A DNA stretch of 64,000 nt from Aralia elata (lineage: Eukaryota > Streptophyta > Magnoliopsida > Apiales > Araliaceae), in NCBI GenBank assembly GCA_034770075.1, contig CM068386.1:85099265-85163264 (forward strand), read 5' to 3'. Shown piece after piece: positions 23,675 to 36,177 of this stretch. Under the pieces are notes generated by a model. It was given only the letters and a program-made list of their open reading frames with translations, did no database searches and was not told where the DNA came from. How positions within the stretch are numbered: the first letter of the stretch is position 1; each line of letters begins with the position of its first letter. The translations under genes and the position numbers were made by a program.

Positions 23675-24887
23675 ATTAAACAAACTAAGAAAAAAAAAGA
23701 GATGATGTTAATTATACCTTTATGTGGCACTGTAGACTCTGTCATATCAATGAAACAAGATTATCTAAGTTGCATAAAGATGGGCTTTTAGAGCTATCTG
23801 ATTACGAATCATATCCAACTTGTGAATTTTGTCTCATGGGAAAAATGACTAAATCTCCTTTTACTGGAAAAGGAGAAAGAGTTACAGAGTTGTTAGCGTT
23901 GGTACACACAGACGTTTGTGGACCTATGACAACGAATGTACGAGGAGGGTATTCTTATTTTATTACTTTTACTGATGATCATTCTAGATTTGGATATTTG
24001 AAAAGTTCAAAGAATTCAGAAGTGAAATAGAGAAGCAAACTGGTAAGAGTATTAAAATTCTTCGATCGGATCAAGGAGGGGAATACTTGACCAATAAGTT
24101 TCTCATTGTCTCAAAGAAAATGGTATAATCTCATAATGGACTCCACCAGGGATGCCACATTTGAATGGGGTATCTGAAAGGAGAAATCGAACATTGTTGG
24201 ATATGGTTCGTTCTATGATGAGTTTTACCGACCTTCTAGTATCCTTCTAGGGTTATGCCCTAGAAACGGTTGCATACCTACTTAATAAGGTACCTACTAA
24301 ATCCGTCCCAAAGACCTCATATGAGTTATGGATAGGGAGGAAACCAAATCCTAAGTATGTTAAGACTTGAGGTTGTCTAGATTATGTCAAAAAGTTTGAG
24401 CATGATAAGCTCTAAAGACTAGATCCGACAAGTGTAGATTTGTAAGATACCCTAAAGAAACTGTAGGGCATTATTTCTACCATCCTACTGATTAAAAAGT
24501 GTTTGTTGCGAAACATGTTACCTTCTTGGAAAAAGGAGTTTATGCTTGAAGGGGTTAGTGGGAATAAGATATATCTTAAAGAAGTTCAAGAATCACAAAA
24601 TACTACGGATCAAAAACAGGTACCTGACCAAGTGGAAGAACCTACTGTACCACAATCTATTCATAAATTTGGAAGAGTACCGAAGATACCTGATAGGTAT
24701 GGATTCATCATAGAGGATGATGATAAGGTACATATCATAGATGATGATGATCCATTGACTTACGAAGAGGCTATGAGTATTAAAGACTCAGAGAAATGGC
24801 TAGAAGCCATGAAATCTGAGATGGACTCCATGTATGAAAACCAAGTATGGACTTTGGTTTGATCACCTTAGGGCATTAAGCCTATTG
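23675..24887 (+). pseudogene. E integrase and linker, cut by F
   Basis: Zinc finger WHCRLCHINE (the Gly before the second His is replaced), CEFC, then the core with HTDVCGP. A deletion near 23998 removes about 35 bp (the VYLMKYKSES segment). SDQGGEY survives in another frame. The region of the third acidic residue (about 24165-24190) is preserved but behind stops. The acidic linker is open at 24503-24862. The gene stops at 24887 at the insertion of F inside the RT start. Confidence 0.8.
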
Positions 24888-26651
24888 TGTTAGGTTTGTA
24901 TATAACGCAAGCATGCAATCAAATTACATGAATAGGGCAGAAGCGCGATAAAATCGGATTTTAAATTTTTATACAAACCATCACCATGATCAATCTATGT
25001 GCTCAATTAACGATATAAACAAAAGAGAAAGAGAATAAGAATTATACCCTCGTAGAATTAAGCTTCCTCGGGTACAAGTTCAACTTCTAGTCCTTCGTGT
25101 TCTCCTCGAATTCCACCGATGAGATTCCTTCCTTTGATCAACGTTAGCCACCCAAGTATTTGGGCTCTAGAGGTGATCCACAAAGGAAGAATAGTTATTC
25201 AAGAAGATGGGTATTGGCAAAACCCTAGTTTCTATCTCTATAGAAATTGTAAGTACTCTCCACAATCTAATGCAAGAGTGTGTAACCCTAATCTAAGATA
25301 AGACTCCTCTTATTTATAGATGTAGAAATAACCCTTCCCTAAACTAATTCAATTAGGAATTCATGTGAGAGTACTTCTATTAATTAATTCTCAATCCCTA
25401 TTAGAAATTAAATAATAGTAATAGTAATAATAATAATAAGACTCCTCTTATTAATTTATATTTAATATTTCCAAAATAGTAAATAATAAATATTAAGTTA
25501 TTTAATTTATTCTATCTCCATAGACTAAATTAAATACACTTAACTTATTATTACAATTATGCCATTTACTTCTTAAATAAATATTTTCCTTTTGCGGTGT
25601 GACCCTTTAGGTTCTCCATATTAAACCGATTGTGAATAAATCAATTAAAACAATTCTAATCTTATTTAAATAAATAAATTAAACTATTTAATTTATTTAA
25701 ATAAATAATATTTATTCTACAATAAGGGTACCTCTTAGCGATCAACGACTTTCTAAATAATATAGATTTCAACATTAATCACAAAAGAACCTTTCAGTGA
25801 ATAATTACCGTACAATTCAATCCTTCTACCATACAATGTCCCAATTAAATATAAGACATGGATTTATTGTCAAGTATTATTTTATTTAATTATATGTATT
25901 TTGATTCCCAAATGCACAACTCTAAATAATGCAAATTAAAAACTCCTTTCTAATTTCATTCTGCCTTGGCCAAGGACTACTGAGTTGTCATTTATCGAAT
26001 CACATAGGACATTCACATCTTTTACTAGACGTGGTAGATTCTTTGTTGATCATTCACCTATCTCCATGAATAACTTATTATACCCAATTATACCCTTTGA
26101 TATACCCCAAAGTTTTTGAGGGACATGTCAAAGTATAACTCATCATACACAAGATACTATGATGATCTCAAGTCCAAGGATCACTTGTACTACTATCACT
26201 AGAGGAATTCCTATTGACAGGCGAGTAAAACTCCATTAGGTATTTCTTAGCGAGCCACGTTCAGTGAACTTATTCTCCAATAAGCACCTACATACTTGCT
26301 TTAGTGTCTCCACACAAATGATTATGAGATCAATCATCCTCTTCCTAAGAGCAAGCAACGTATGTACTAATCTATCCGGATTCACTAATCCCCAATTTAG
26401 TAATCCAACGATTAGAAACGATTTTAGTTTGTGAGCTATCTAGAATTTAGATCTCATTAGCATGATCACCATCATGATTCTAAAAGCATTGCTCAAAACT
26501 ATGTGTTTATCACATTTAATATAACAGCACTATGTAGATAATATAAAATGTCTTTTAAGAAAATCAATTCTTTTATTAATAAATGAATAAGATTACAAAG
26601 TATATGCTACATCATATCAAATATGATTGGCTTGTGTGCATACTACTTTCA
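24888..26651 (-). repeat. F 3' LTR (subtype 1)
   Basis: 1764 bp, TG...CA. TATA box on the minus strand at 25311-25318. It is about 55 bp shorter than the A LTR around 25345 (a stretch near CTAATCCTAA is missing). Confidence 0.93.
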
Positions 26652-26662
26652 ATCTCCCACTT
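26652..26662 (-). promoter_or_regulatory. F polypurine tract
   Basis: Minus strand AAGTGGGAGAT next to the 3' LTR, three bases after the RNase H stop codon. Confidence 0.9.
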
Positions 26663-26665
26663 GCA

Positions 26666-28047
26666 CTAAAGCCAATCGCCATAGTATCTAATACCCATCT
26701 TCTCTAAGTGACGATCAAACTGCTGTTGTGTTAAAGCTTTAGTAAATGGATCTGCAATGTTGTCTTGAGAGTCTACACGCTCCAGGGTAACATCTCCTCT
26801 TTCAATGATCTCTCTAATCAAATGAAACCGCCGCAACACGTGTTTGGATTTCTGATGAGACCTGGGTTCCTTAGCCTGCGCAACAGCTCCGTTGTTGTCA
26901 CAGAATAAAGGTACTGTTCCTCTAATGCTAGGAACCACTCCATGTTCAGTTATGAATTTCTTCATCCAAACAGCTTCCTTTGCAGCTTCACTTGCAGCTA
27001 TGTACTCTGCCTCTGTCACTGAATCAGCAACTGTTTGCTGCTTGGAACTCTTCCAACTCACTGCGCCACTGTTTAAGGTAAACACGTACCCTGAAACGGA
27101 TTTACTGTCATCTTGGTCCGTTTGAAAACTTGAGTCTGTATAGCCCTCTAGTTTCAATTCAGACCCACTGTAGACAAGAAATACATCCTTAGTTCTTCTC
27201 AAGTACTTTAGGATGTCTTTTTACTGCCTTCTAGTGCTCTTCTCCTGGATTCGACTGATATCTGCTCATTACACTAAGTGCATGAGCGACATCTGGTCTA
27301 GTACATATCATACCGTACATGATATATCCTATTGCAGAAGCATAAGGAATCTTACTCATACGGTCTCTCCCCTCAGGTGCCTTTGGGGCCTGTTTCTTGG
27401 AGAGATGTATTCCATGGCTCATCGGCATGAGACCTCTCTTGGAATCTTCCATGCTAAACCTCTTTAGCATCGAGTCAATGTACTTTCCTTTGGTCAAGCC
27501 AAGCATCCTTTTAGATCTATCTTTATAGATCATTATCCCCAAAATATAGGATGCCTCACCCAAATCCTTCATGGAGAAATGTTTAGATAACCAAATTTTG
27601 ATCGACTGTAGCATAGGAACATCATTCCCTATCAGTCATATGTCATCAACATATAATACACGGAATGAAATAGCGCTCCCACTAACCTTCTTGTACACAC
27701 AAGGTTCATCCTCATTTTTGACAAAATCAAACCTTTTGATTATCTCATCAAAACGGATGTTCCATCTTCGAGAAGCGTGCTTCAATCCATAAATGGTTCA
27801 TTGTAGCTTACAGACTTGGTTTGTTCCAACCGATGAAAAAAAACCCTCTGGCTGTATCATATATACATTCTCCTCAAGCTCTCCATTGAGGAAGGTCGTT
27901 TTCACGTCCATTTGCCAGACCTCGTAGTCATAATAAGCTGCAATTGCAAGCAAAATCCGAATGGACTTGAGCATAGCTACTGCTGAGAAGGTTTCATCAT
28001 AGTCAACTCCTTGTCTTTGTTTGAAACCTTTTGCAACCAGTCGGGCC
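26666..28047 (-). pseudogene. F reverse transcriptase and RNase H (broken)
   Basis: RNase H (26666-27202, 178 codons) is intact to its natural stop: YTDSSFQTDQD, the central EAEYIAAS, FCDNNGA and the DPFTKAL tail carry the expected acidic residues. Reverse transcriptase lies in pieces: 27231-27614 (LSKHFSMKDLG, SKIPYASAIG), an earlier piece where LYVDDI is followed by TGA (about 27630-27634), and the front (27798-28047) with YDETFSAVA and WQMDVKTTFLNGE. Frameshifts near 27205 and 28050 and the stop after YVDD kill it. Order RT then RNase H is normal for copia. Confidence 0.85.
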
Positions 28048-29298
28048 TTATAGGTAGACCTTGCCATCTGCTCCAGTCTTTCTCTTAAAGACCCATTTAC
28101 ACCCAGTAGGCTTAATGCCCTCAGGTGGTGAAACCAAAGTCCATACTTGGTTCTCATACATGGAGTCCATCTCGAATTTCATGGCTTCTAGCCATTTCTC
28201 TGAGTCTTCACTACTCATAGCCTCTTCGTAAGTCAATGGATCATCATCATCTATGATGCGTACCTCATCATCATCCTCTATGATGAATCCATACCTTTCA
28301 GGCATCTTCGGTACTCTTCCAGATTTACGAATAGGCAGTGATACAGTAGGTTCTTCTACTAGGTCAGGTACCTGACTTTGATCCGTAGTATTTTGTGGTT
28401 CTTGAACTTCTTCAAGATATATCTTACTCCCACTGACCCCTTCAAGGATAAACTCCTTTTCCAAGAAGGCAGCGTGTTTCGCTACAAACACCTTTTGATC
28501 AGTAGGATGATAGAAATAATAACCTAAACTTTCTTTAGGATATCCCACAAATCTACCCTTGTCGAATCTAGTCTTCAGCTTATCATGCTCAAACCTTTTG
28601 ATATAAGTTGGACAACCCCAAGTCTTAACATGCTTAAGACTAGGTTTCCTCCCTGTCCATATCTCATATGGGGTCTTTGGGACGGATTTGGTAGGTACCT
28701 TGTTAAGTAGGTATGCAACCGATTCTAGGGCATAACCCCAGAAAGATACTGAAAGGTCGGTAAAACTCATCATGGAATGAACCATGTCCAATAATGTTCG
28801 ATTTCTCCTTTTAGATACACCATTCAACTGTGGCGTTCCAGGTGGAGTCCATTGTGAGATTATACCATTTTCTTTGAGACAATTAAGAAACTCATTGGTT
28901 AAGTATTCCCCTCCTCGATCCGATCGAAGAATCTTAATACTCTTACCAGTTTGCTTCTCTACTTCACTTCTGAATTCTTTGAACCTTTCAAACGATTCAG
29001 ATTTGTATTTTATTAAATACACATATCCAAATCTAGAATGATCATCAGTGAAAGTAATAAAATAAGAATACCCTCCTCGTGCATTCGTTGTCATAGGTCC
29101 ACATACGTCTGTGTGTACCAACGCTAACAACTCTATAACTCTTTCTCTTTTTCCAGTAAAAGGAGATTTAGTCATTTTACCCATAAGGCAAGATTCACAA
29201 GTTGGATATGATTCGTAATCAGATAGCTCTAAAAGCCCATCTTTATGCAACTTGGATAATCTTGTTTCATTGATATGACCGAGTCTACAGTGCCACAT
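28048..29298 (-). pseudogene. F integrase and RT start (open frame, catalytic Glu changed)
   Basis: 416 open codons from the MWHCRLGH zinc finger (His3, His8, Cys34, Cys37) through the core (Asp64 in HTDVCGP, Asp127 in RSDRGGEY) to the acidic linker (IIEDDDEVRIIDDDDP) and the first RT motif KWVFKRK. The third catalytic residue, Glu in NGVSERR of A and G, is Lys here (residue 163, codon 28810-28812, GAA to AAA). Integrase of this copy would therefore be inactive even where the frame is open. A frameshift at about 28050 separates it from RT. Confidence 0.87.
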
Positions 29299-29660
29299 AA
29301 AGGTACAATTAACATCATCTCTTTTTCTTTTTTAGTTTGTTCAATTTGAAGTATATTTTCATGCAAGTCAAGTATGTAAAGTCCATTCAGCAAGTTCCCA
29401 ACACCATATAAAACATTTTTATTATAAATAGAACAACTGTTGTTCTTTATTATAATATCAAAACCATCCATATCCAATACAAAAATTGAAATAATGTTTC
29501 TAATGACTGTCGAAACATAATAACAATTATTTAAACTAATGAACTTTCCCGAAGGCAGTGCTAAACGATAAGTCCCTACAGCTAATGCATCAACCTTTGC
29601 TCCATTTCCCACTCGTAGGACGACTTCATCCCTGTTTAGCTTTCTACTTCTGCTTAGTCC
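29299..29660 (-). pseudogene. F protease C-terminal part and linker
   Basis: The frame open over 29229-29612 covers GNGAKVDALAVGTYRLALP to LHENILQIEQ and then slips into another frame near 29335, where one base of an A-run is missing. A stop near 29660 separates it from the first protease half. It matches the same segment in A, E and G. Confidence 0.8.
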
Positions 29661-30596
29661 CTACACATTATTACATATGTGAGAACTACAACCGGTATCC
29701 AATACCCAAGTAGAATTTTGACTTTTAGAAAAATTAATTACAATCATGAACAAACCTAGATCGGAAGTCGAAGCTTCTCCAAGCTTCTTTTGGTCCGCAA
29801 GATACTCCTTGCAGTTCCTCTTCCAGTGTCCCGGCTTATTGCAATGGTAGCAAATTCCTTTACTATCTGGATCAGGTTTCTTTTTATCCTTTCTCTTCGC
29901 CTTGCCCTTAGCCTTCTTGTTTTTCTTCTTTTTAGAAGATACCTTGGGCTTCTTCCTTTTCTTGGAAGAATCATCCACTAGTAAGACTTGGTTCTTGTTG
30001 GATGAGAAGTGACCTTCAGCAGTTTTCAACCCGTTAAGTAACTCAGGCAAGCTGACGTCCAACTTATTCATGTGAAAATTCACAACAAATTGTGAGAAGG
30101 TGTCCGGGAGTGACTGCAAGATCAAATCTTGACTTAACTCCCCATCCATCACGAACCATAGTTGTCCTAGTTGTTCAATCAGATTGATCATCTTAAGGAC
30201 ATGAGTCTCAACAGCAGTGCCCTCGGTCATACGAGATCGGAAAAGCTCCTTAGATATCTGATATCTAGCAGTCCTACTTTGCTCACCATACAACTCTTTG
30301 AGGTGCAGCAATATAGTAGGAGCATCCATAGTTTCATGCTGACGCTGAAGCTCGTTACTTATGGATGCGAGCATGATGCATTGAGCCAAGATTGCATCAT
30401 CTTGCCACTTTTTGAAAGTAGCAATCTCTTCCTCAGGGGCTGTTTCTGCAACACTTGCAGGGACTGGCGAATTTAGGACATAAGAAATCTTTTCAGCAGT
30501 GAGAACAATTCTCAGATTCCTTAACCAGTCCGTGTAAGTCGGTCCGGTCAGTTTGTTAGCATCAAGTATGCTACGTAGTGATAGTGAGTTTGACAT
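29661..30596 (-). pseudogene. F gag and protease active site (near-intact frame)
   Basis: This is the only copy with an uninterrupted gag. The start is taken at ATG 30594-30596 (MSNSLSLRSILDANKL), conserved in G, although an in-frame ATG lies 13 codons upstream. Capsid-like helical region (residues 1-205), Lys-rich segment (about 210-250), zinc knuckle CYHCNKPGHWKRNC (about 249-262), then protease WVLDTGCSSHIC with the active site DTG. It ends at a stop a few codons later (near 29661). Gag forms the virus-like particle; this copy might still give a capsid protein if transcribed, but its promoter is broken by G. Confidence 0.85.
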
Positions 30597-32197
30597 TTTT
30601 AAATTCTGCATGTGAAATAGACAACATTTTAGCATACATTCATTTAATTAATTACCAAAATAAATTAGGTCTTTATTTTAAATTGGTATCTCCCACTATT
30701 TTCATCAAACTATATTACCCTCATTATATAGTTCGGCAAATCTAATTAAAGATTTGCTAGTGAGATTAAGGATCCCATTTCAAACGTATATAGCCTTGTG
30801 TGTGCACAACAAACTATACATAAATAAATAGGTAGACAACTATTGTCAATTACATCACTATGTAACTCCTTATATTTTGCCTCTTAGATTATAATGGTCA
30901 AGTGTGTGCACATCCGAACTAAAATAATCTAAGTTAAGTCCAACCTAGCACTTCCATATATGTGAAGAGAAAAAGACCGCCCTTGTGTGTGCACAACAAA
31001 GCAGTAATGTTCAATTCCTTAATAAGCATCAAATGTGATAAAACAACATCTTAAATATTTAATACTCGCCTTGTGTGTGCACAACAAACTCATATTAAAT
31101 GTTTAATACTCTATTGCTTTACCATGCTAGAAGGCGACGTTCGATATTCCTAATATCTTTGAACACTTAGGACTTAATATGATTTCCTTGAGGGGTCTAT
31201 TATTAGTCTCATCTTATTTCGCGCACATGCACATATATATATAAAATACGCATCATATTATTTAACATGCGAAGCATGTTATATATATAGTAAGCATGCA
31301 CATATAAAATACTATATTCTACCCGGATTGATTATGGACTTTTATTCTAGTTTGGTTCACTAGAGCCACCAAGTGAACCAAAAGGTCAAACCTAGGGTGC
31401 AAGAATTAAACTTAAATATAACTATTACATTTAAACCTAGGCTCCATTACAAACGGGTCTTCAAGCGCTCCTTGCTCCTTTGTCTCAAATTCTTCAAAAT
31501 TAATTCTAACTATTCCTATTACAAAAACTATTTACAATAAATAGAAACCTTGATCAGCAGTCAAAGGGAAGTACATAGGAGGGAGATAGAATTTACATTA
31601 AGAAAAAAAATTACAGAAGACGAGGTACGCAGACCCCATTTATAAAAAACTCATACATTCAAGCATCCTCTAAAATAATTTCAATCACACATTGGTCAAT
31701 AGTCCATAATCAATCCATATTTATTATCATACATATCTCTATATGTATCAATAAATAACATTCATCTCATGAATAATAAAACCATTCAATATATGCATTG
31801 ATATCAATTAATGGGCAAAAGTTTTGCTAATATTTAGTTTTGAAACAAAATAAACTCTTTTATTTTAATCAAAAACCAAATCCAAATTAAACACTTTTAA
31901 TTTTGGCAATCTGAAATCCTATTCCAGATAAAATAAACATCTTTATTTTAAACTTATATCAATTAAATAAACCATTTATTTCAATTGAAGGAAAAAAAAA
32001 TTCGGATTCTGCTGTCTGGCGCAGCAGCGCCCAGAATGAACTGGGAAACGGCGCAGCTGCGCTCCAGAATGAACTGGAGCCGGCGCAACTGTGTCGCGTA
32101 GCAGATCCAGAAAAAACGAATTCTGCCCAAAAATTTTGATCCAATCGCATACTATACACACATGGAAACTTCAAAATCGATAATTAGTACAAGACTA
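30597..32197 (-). other. F untranslated leader
   Basis: Contains four CCTTGTGTGTGCACAACAAA-type units (near 30794, 30899, 30981 and 31069), the hairpin AACATGC-GAA-GCATGTT (31262-31278) and a GC-rich module (32012-32100, GCGCAGCAGCGCC, GCGCAGCTGCGC). Otherwise AT-rich without genes. Confidence 0.8.
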
Positions 32198-32210
32198 GGC
32201 TCTGATACCA
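32198..32210 (-). promoter_or_regulatory. F primer-binding site
   Basis: Minus strand TGGTATCAGAGCC, one base from the LTR. Confidence 0.95.
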
Positions 32211-32211
32211 C

Positions 32212-32640
32212 TGTTAGGTTTGTATATAACGCAAGCATGCAATCAAATTACATGAATAAGGCGGAAGCGCGATAAAATCGGATTTTAAATTTTTATACAA
32301 ACCATCACCATGATCAATCTATGTGTTCAATTAACGATATAAATGAAAGAGAAAGAGAATAAGAATTATACCTTCGTAGAACTAAGCTTCCTCGGGTACA
32401 AGTTCAACTCCTAGTCCTTCGTGTTCTCCTCGAATTCCACCGATGAGATTCCTTCCTTTGATCAACGTTAGCCACCCAAGTGTTTGGCCTCTAGAGGTGA
32501 TCCACCAAGGAAGAATAGTTATTCAAGAAGATAGGTATTGGCAAAACCCTAGTTTCTATCTCTATAGAAATTATAAGTACTCTCCATAATCTAATGCAAG
32601 AGTGTGTAACCCTAATCTATGATAAGACTCCTCTTATTTA
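32212..32640 (-). repeat. F 5' LTR, truncated at its TATA box
   Basis: Only the last 429 bp of the LTR remain. The break falls after TATTTA (32635-32640), inside the minus-strand TATAAATA box, where G begins with TGAAAGTAG. The missing 1.3 kb does not reappear after G. Confidence 0.93.
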
Positions 32641-34504
32641 TGAAAGTAGTATGCACACAAGCCAATCATATTTGATATGATGTAGCATATACTTTGTAAT
32701 CATATTCATTTATTAATAAAAGAATTGATTTTCTTAAAAGGCATTTTATATTATCTACATAGTGTTGTTATATTAAATGTGATAAACACATAGTTTTGAG
32801 CAATGCTTTTAGAATCATGATGGTGATCATGCTAATGAGATATAAATTCTAGATAGCTCACAAGCTAAAATCGTTCCTAATCGTTGGATTACTAAATTGG
32901 GGATTAGTGAATCCGGATAGATTAGTACATACGTTGCTTGCTCTTAGGAAGAGGATGATTGATCTCATAATCATTTGTGTGGAGACACTAAAGCAAGTAT
33001 GTAGGTGCTTATTGGAGAATAAGTTCACTGAACGTGGCTCGCTAAGGAATACCTAATGGAGTTTTACTCGCCTGTCAATAGGAATTCCTCTAGTGATAGT
33101 AATACAAGTGATCCTTGGACTTGAGATCATCATAGTATCTTGTGTATGATGAGTTATACTTTGACATGTCCCTCAAGACCTTTGGGGTATATCAAAGGGT
33201 ATGATTGGGTATAATAAGTTATTCATGGAGATAGGTGAATGATCAACAAAGAATCTACCACGTCTAGTAAAAGATGTGAATGTCCTATGTGATTCGATAA
33301 ATGACAACTTAGTAGTCCTTGGCCAAGGCAGAATGAAATTAGAAAGGAGTTTTTAATTTACATTATTTAGAGTTGTGCATTTGAGAATCAAAATACATAT
33401 AATTAAATAAAATAAGACTTGACTGTAAATCCATGTCTTATATTTAATTGGGACATTGTATGGTAGAAGGATTGAATTGTACGGTAATTATTTACTCAAA
33501 GGTTCTTTTGTGATTAATGTTGAAATCTATATTATTTGGAAAGTCGTTGATCGCTAAGGGGGTTACCCTTATTGTAGAATAAATATTATTTATTTAAATA
33601 AATTAAATAGTTTAATTTATTTATTTAAATAAGATTAGAATTGTTCTAATTGATTTATTCACAACCGGTTTAATATGGAGAACCTAAAGGGTCACACCGC
33701 AAAAGGAAAATATTTATTTAAGAAGTAAATGGCATAATTGTAATAATAAGTTAAGTGTATTTAATTTAGTCTATGGAGATAGAATAAATTAAATAGATTA
33801 ATATTTATTATTTAATATTTTAAAAATATTAAATATAAATTAATAAGAGGAGTCTTATTATTATTATTACTATTACTATTATTTAATTCCTAATAGGGAT
33901 TGAGAATTAATTAATAGAAGTATTATTTATTTCCTAATAGGGATTGAGAATTAATTAATAGAAGTACTCTCTCACGAATTCCTAATTGGATTAGGAGCAT
34001 AATTAATTAAAGGAGTTTAATTAGAATATAAACCCTAATCCTAAATAGTTTAGGGAAGGGTTATTCCTACATCTATAAATAAGAAGAGTCTTATCATAGA
34101 TTAGGGTTACACACTCTTGCATTAGATTGTGGAGAGTACTTACAATTTCTATAGAGATAGAAACTAGGGTGTTTGTCAAACACCCAACTTCTTGAATACT
34201 TGTTTTTCCTTGGTTGATCACCTCTAGAGGCCAAACACTTGGGTGGCTAACGTTGATCAAAGGAAGGAATCACACCGTAGCATTCAAGGATAACACGAAG
34301 GACTAGGAGTTGAACTTGTGCCCGAGGAAGCTTTGTTCTATGAGGGTATAATTCTTATTCTCTTTCTCGTTCGTTTATATCGTTAATTGAGCACATTGAT
34401 CGATCATGGTGATGGTTTGTATAAAATTTTAAAATCCGTTTTATCACGCTTCCGCTCTATTTATGTAATTTGATTGCATGCTCGCGTCATATACAAACCT
34501 AACA
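32641..34504 (+). repeat. G 5' LTR (subtype 1)
   Basis: 1864 bp, TGAAAGTAGTATGC to AACCTAACA. TATA box TATAAATA at 34074-34081. It contains a duplicated stretch of about 50 bp (TTCCTAATAGGGATTGAGAA twice, about 33887 and 33933). Confidence 0.93.
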
Positions 34505-34505
34505 G

Positions 34506-34518
34506 TGGTATCAGAGCC
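34506..34518 (+). promoter_or_regulatory. G primer-binding site
   Basis: TGGTATCAGAGCC, one base after the LTR. Confidence 0.95.
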
Positions 34519-36177
34519 TAATCATGTGCTAATTATCGATCTTGATGATTCCATGTATGAATTGATATGCGAAACGTTCGAATTTTTGGGCAAGAAAAGT
34601 TTTTCTGATTCTGCGTCGCGACGCGGCCGCGCTGCTTTCAGTTCATTCTGGAGCATGGCCGCGCCCGAACCCAGAAAAACGTTTCCTGGGGTGCAGCGCG
34701 GTCGCGCCGCTCCTAGTTCAAATTAGAGCGCGGTCGCGCTGGTGTGCAGACTTCGAAATTTTTTTTGTTTTTTCAATTAACATAAATGGTTTATTTAATT
34801 GATAAAAGTTTAAAATAAAAGAGTTTATTTTATCTGGAATAAGATTTTAGATTGCTAAAAATTAAAGGAGTTTAATTTGGATTTGGTTTTTGATTAAAAT
34901 AAAAGAGTTTATTTTGTTTCAAAACTAAATATTAGCAAAACTTTTGCCCATTAATTGATATCAATGCATATATGGAATGGATTTATGATTCATGAGATGA
35001 ATGTTATTTATTGATACATATAGAGATATGTATGATAATAAATAGAGATTGATTATGGACTATTGACCAATGTGTGATTGGATTTATTTTAGTGGATGCT
35101 TGAATGAATGGGTTTTTACAAATGAGGTCTGCGTACCTCGTATTCTCTAATTTTTCTTAATGTAAATTCTATCTCCCTCCTATGTACTTCCCCTTGACTG
35201 CTGATCAAGGTTTCTATTTATTGTAAATAGTTTTTGTAATAGGACTAGTTAGAATTAATTTTGAAGAATTGGAGACAAAGGAGCAAGGAGCGCTTGAAGA
35301 CCCGTTTGTAATGAAGCCCGGGTTTAAATGTAATAGTTATATTTAAATTTTATTCTTGCACCCTAGGTTTGACCTTTTGGTTCACTTGGTGGCTCTAGTG
35401 AACCAAACTAGAATAAAAGTCCATAATCAATCCGGGTAGAATATAGTATTCTATATGTGCATGCTTACTATATATATATTATATATTATCCAACATACTT
35501 CGCATGTAAAATAATATGATGCGTATTTTATATATATATGTGCATGCGCGCTAAACAAGATGAGACTAATAATAACAAACCCCTCAAAGTAATATATTAA
35601 GTCCTAAGCGTTCAAAGATATTTGGAATATCGAATGTCGCCTTCTAGCATGGTAAAACAATAGTGTGTTAAATATTTAATATGAGTTTGTTGTGTCACCA
35701 CAAGGCAAGTATTAAATATTTAAGATGTTGTTTTATCACATTTGATGCTTATAAATAGACTGAACGATACTGTTTTGTTGTGTCACCACAAGGACAGTGT
35801 TTTTTCTTTCGAATATATGGAAGTGCTAGGTTGGACTTAACTTGGATAATTTTGATTCGGATGTGTCACCACTTGGTCAAAATAATCTAAGAGGCAAAAT
35901 ACAAGGAGTTACATAGTGATGTAATTGACAATAGTTGTCTACCTATTTATTTATATATCGCTTGTTGTGTCACCACAAGGCTATATACATTTGAAATGGG
36001 ATCCTTAATCTCACTAGCAAATCTTTAATTAGAATTGCCGAACTATATAATGAGGGTAATATAGTTTGATAAAAATAGTGGGAGATACCAATTTAAAATA
36101 AAGACCTAATTTATTTTGGTAATTAATTAAATGAATGTATGCTAAAATGTTGCCTATTTCACATGCAGAATTTAAAA
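34519..36177 (+). other. G untranslated leader
   Basis: Holds a GC-rich module (34611-34745, GCGCGG-type motifs alternating with CTGGAG/CTAGTTC stretches), a small hairpin near 35500, and four stem-loop units listed separately. AT-rich in between. Confidence 0.8.
35685..35980 (+). repeat. Iterated stem-loop units in G leader
   Basis: Units at 35685-35705, 35774-35793, 35859-35875 (diverged) and 35961-35980 read TTTGTTGTGTCACCACAAGG. Each can fold as TTGTG-TCAC-CACAA. Spacing is about 85-100 bp. In D and F the same units have the loop CACA instead of TCAC with the stem kept. Confidence 0.7.

Larger units (their letters stand above)
24888..32640 (-). mobile_element. Element F: Angela-like element, 5' LTR cut by G
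   Basis: 3' LTR 24888-26651, PPT, pol, gag, leader, PBS and the first 429 bp (R/U5 side) of the 5' LTR, all on the minus strand. It was inserted in E at TATTG (24883-24887); the partner duplication is gone. This is the best-preserved copy in the window for gag and integrase, but it has stops, frameshifts and a changed integrase catalytic residue. Subtype 1 LTR. Confidence 0.92.
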
